Shown here: piece after piece, positions 62,601 to 64,000 of the stretch | How positions within the stretch are numbered: the first letter of the stretch is position 1 | Layout: each line of letters opens with the position of its first letter | Source of the DNA: Flavobacterium branchiicola | Lineage (GTDB): Bacteria; Bacteroidota; Bacteroidia; Flavobacteriales; Flavobacteriaceae | DNA: 64,000 bases | NCBI RefSeq assembly: GCF_018383905.1 | Contig: NZ_JAGYWA010000002.1 | Location: 617,369-681,368 of the forward strand | Reading direction: 5' to 3' | Translations under genes and position numbers: made by a program | The notes under the pieces: model-generated | Told to the model about the DNA's origin: nothing | Seen by the model: the letters and a program-made list of their open reading frames with translations, nothing else | Database searches by the model: none

Positions 62601-63955
62601 CAATGGCAATTAGCAGCAGTGCAGGAGCTGAGGTACAAAAACCTTTGGCAACCGTAGTAATTGGAGGATTAATTACAGCAACTTTCCTTACCTTGTTTGT
62701 ACTGCCTTTGCTGTATATTATTTTTAATTCGAAATTCAATTTTAAAGGAAGTTTTAAAATGGGAAATACAACAGCTATAATTCTACTTTGCTTAGCAGGT
62801 TTAGGATCTGCAAATGCGCAGGAAAGAATTTCAATGGACAAAGCGATCGAAACAGCTTTGAAAAACAATCAGCAATTGGGAGTAAATGAAGCTGAAATAC
62901 GAACTGCCGGACTGAATGTAAAAACTGCTGTTGATATTCCTAAAACAGGAATATTTGCAGAGAATGAAGATTATCGTCCGTCGGATAATACCGGAATATT
63001 AAAAATTGGTATATCGCAAGCTGTTGCGTGGCCGGGTTTATATGCAGCACGAAAAGACTATTTTAATGAGCAGCTTAAATATGCAGAGTTAAATACAGGA
63101 CTTTTAAATGCAACTATCAAAAGAGATGTGCGTACGGCATATTATAAACTTTGGTATCTGCAGGACAAGCAATTATTATACAAGCGTCTGGACAGTATTT
63201 ATACTTTACTTTTAAAGACGACAGAAGTTCGCCTAAAAGCGGGCGACATTGCGGCGCTTGACCGAATTGCGGCTGATGCCAAACTTCAGGAATTAAATGC
63301 TTTTTCTGATCAGAATAAAAAAGATATGGTTGTTCAGCAGCAACAATTAATGATGCTTTTAAATCAGAACGAATGGTTGCTTCCTTTAGAAACTCCCTTA
63401 GGGAAAGCTGATGTAGTCTTATCTGAAAGCAATGGAATTCACCCGCTGCTGGTGCTTCAGGAACAAAATGTAAAAATTGCAACTTCTAATGTTTCTGTTC
63501 AGAAAAACAGTAATATGCCGGAGTTTTCAGGAAGAGTTTTCAGTCAAAGATTATGGGGAGCAAATGATCCTTATACCGGTTTTTCGGCAACGACTTCCTT
63601 CCCATTATTTGGCGCTGGTTATGCTCGTAATAAAGTAAAAGCGGCTTCGGCAGAGAAAGAAGTACAGGAAAAAAATCTGGCGTATCAAACGCAGCAGATG
63701 AAGACCCAAAAAGCGTCGTCTGTTGCAGAGATAGAAAAGAACCTTTCTTTACTGAATTACTATGAAACTACCGGATTGAAACAGGCAGAAGAAATTATAA
63801 AAGCTTCTACATTAAGTTATAAAGCAGGAGAAATCAGTTTTGCAGAATTAGGGCAATTTCTGAGTCAGGCGGTTGGAATACGCCAGAATTATCTGGATAT
63901 TCTAAATCAGTACAATCAATCGGCTGTTCAGTTTAATTACTTTAATAATAAATAA
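59639..63955 (+). CDS. CzcA-type heavy-metal RND pump fused to TolC-type channel (1438 aa)
   Basis: GTG start. Residues 1-1030 form a full HME-RND transporter with 12 helices; helix 4 bears AIDFGLIVDGAVIVVEAT, the signature of the divalent-cation (Co/Zn/Cd, CzcA/CnrA) subgroup and not of Cu(I)/Ag(I) CusA. Residues about 1041-1438 are a complete TolC-family protein. At the junction is an in-frame ATG (62759) followed by what reads as a complete signal peptide (MGNTTAIILLCLAGLGSANA, then QERIS). So the outer-membrane channel is covalently linked to the pump, or re-initiation yields it separately. The adaptor gene is expected just past the window end. Confidence 0.92.
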   Translation: MLDNIIKFSIKNKIVIGIMTLLLIIWGVWSATKLPIDAVPDITNNQVQIFTSCPTLAGQEVEQLVTFPIEQSIATVPKIQEIRSISRFGLSVITVVFDDDTDIYFARQLINERLKEAQDQIPQGAGTPKMAPVSTGLGEVYQYIIHPKKGSKNKYNAKDLRTMQDWIVARQLYGTPGIAEVNSFGGELKQYEVAVNPDRLKAMGVSIPDIFTALQKNNQNTGGAYIDKKPNAYFIRGIGLVTSLDDVKKIVVKNTGAAPIYVSDVAEVRFGKAVRYGALTYNGEVDAVGGVVLMLKGENSNEVVKRIKEKLPTIQKSLPDDVTIEPFLDRTDLVGRAISTVEKNLVEGALIVIFVLVLFLGNLRAGLIVASAIPLAMLFALAMMNVFGVSANLMSLGAIDFGLIVDGAVIVVEATLHHLGARKAIRSLTQDEMDEEVFQSASKIRTSAAFGEIIILIVYIPILTLVGVEGKMFRPMAQTVGFAIFGALILSLTYIPMMCALFLSKKPNHKENFSDRMMQKLQNIYQPLLQKVIHIKYAVVGFTSFLFVIAIVCFTRMGGEFIPQLQEGDYAFHCILPQGSSLNQSIETSMQASRIIKQFDEVKMVVGKTGAAEVPTDPMPPEATDLMVVLKPQKEWKSGRDYNELADAIMEKLEVIPGVFFEKNQPIQMRFNELMTGIRQDVAVKIFGENLDTLSKYAKEVSEVIQSVPGATSPQIERVSGLPQINIEYDRTRIANYGLTIEDVNDVVSTAFAGKSTGQVYENERRFDLVVRLDSIHRSGIDDVSNLMIPTNTGNQIPLSQVASINYKLGPAQISREAGKRRIVVGFNVAGRDVQSVVEDIQKKLAEKVKLPPGYYFTYGGQFENLQEASARLMVAVPVSLLLIFALLYFTFRSFKQAILIFTAIPMSAIGGIFALMLRGMPFSISAGIGFIALFGVAVLNGIVLIGTFNQLEKEGMSNIFERVKEGTITRLRPVLMTATVASLGFLPMAISSSAGAEVQKPLATVVIGGLITATFLTLFVLPLLYIIFNSKFNFKGSFKMGNTTAIILLCLAGLGSANAQERISMDKAIETALKNNQQLGVNEAEIRTAGLNVKTAVDIPKTGIFAENEDYRPSDNTGILKIGISQAVAWPGLYAARKDYFNEQLKYAELNTGLLNATIKRDVRTAYYKLWYLQDKQLLYKRLDSIYTLLLKTTEVRLKAGDIAALDRIAADAKLQELNAFSDQNKKDMVVQQQQLMMLLNQNEWLLPLETPLGKADVVLSESNGIHPLLVLQEQNVKIATSNVSVQKNSNMPEFSGRVFSQRLWGANDPYTGFSATTSFPLFGAGYARNKVKAASAEKEVQEKNLAYQTQQMKTQKASSVAEIEKNLSLLNYYETTGLKQAEEIIKASTLSYKAGEISFAELGQFLSQAVGIRQNYLDILNQYNQSAVQFNYFNNK

Positions 63956-64000
63956 TTAAAGTGTTGGTAGGAATAGAGTAAAATAGCTTTATTCAACAAA

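Noticed and set aside
59639..62760. Copper/silver (CusA) pump
   Set aside because: Helix 4 reads DFGLIVDGAVIVVE, the divalent-cation CzcA type, not the CusA type motif.
62236..62868. 210-codon ORF on minus
   Set aside because: It lies antisense to the RND-TolC junction; its Ile/Lys/Ala-rich product is the mirror of the pump codons and has no independent features.

Overview
The window looks like chromosomal DNA of a Flavobacterium-type member of the Bacteroidota. It is AT-rich. Promoters fit the Bacteroidota pattern TTTG - about 19 bp - TAnnTTTG, Shine-Dalgarno sites are weak or absent, one protein carries a type IX secretion C-terminal sorting domain, and SusC-like and RND-TolC architectures typical of the phylum occur. 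No rRNA, tRNA, CRISPR array or insertion-sequence transposase was seen.

Layout. (1) 1-3.6 kb: the end of a type I export operon (ABC protein with an eroded ATPase site, HlyD adaptor, TolC channel). (2) 3.6-4.1 kb: two kinds of palindromic repeat, including a 206-bp MITE-like element with 7-bp target duplications; a second copy lies at 34.0 kb. (3) 4.1-11 kb, minus strand: an anaerobic-lifestyle operon nadA-nadB-ric-nrdD-(glycyl-radical peptide)-nrdG-copD-like. The glycyl-radical loop of the anaerobic ribonucleotide reductase is encoded by a separate 55-codon reading frame. (4) 11-21.2 kb: a divergent pair of operons, copper acquisition (NosA/OprC-like receptor, M/H-rich lipoprotein, small Cys protein) on minus and nitrous-oxide respiration on plus (cytochrome c, clade II nosZ, membrane-NosL fusion, nosD, nosF, nosY, truncated globin). 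(5) 21.3-21.9 kb: a Crp/Fnr-type regulator. Four promoters in (3)-(5) share one palindrome, TATGATT....TCATA, placed exactly 21 bp from a TAnnTTTG-like box; one of them appears to drive a small RNA of about 75 nt.

(6) 22.3-31.2 kb: a membrane TPR/HTH regulator, a 45-codon small ORF, a 2063-residue type IX-secreted M4 metalloprotease and an outer-membrane barrel protein. (7) 31.3-33.9 kb: a BlaI/BlaR1-type pair with three operators phased at 20 bp. (8) 34.8-47.6 kb: the most unusual region, two convergent operons built around LodA-family (quinone cofactor) proteins. The plus operon has an unknown protein, a VioB-like ferritin-fold protein, a divergent LodA homologue, a QhpD-like radical SAM/SPASM enzyme and a QhpG/LodB-like flavoprotein. 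The minus operon has a catalase-LodA fusion, a LodB-like flavoprotein and a 55-residue peptide.

(9) 47.8-55.3 kb: an RpiR-type regulator and a catabolic operon matching the E. coli ygcU/ygcS/ygcW/ygcE gene set plus an outer-membrane porin. (10) 55.5-58.9 kb: small secreted and hydrophilic proteins and an orphan methyltransferase. (11) 59.1-64 kb: a small Cys/His-rich membrane protein and a CzcA-type metal efflux pump fused to its own TolC channel. Functions are inferred from protein motifs and gene context; no database search was possible.
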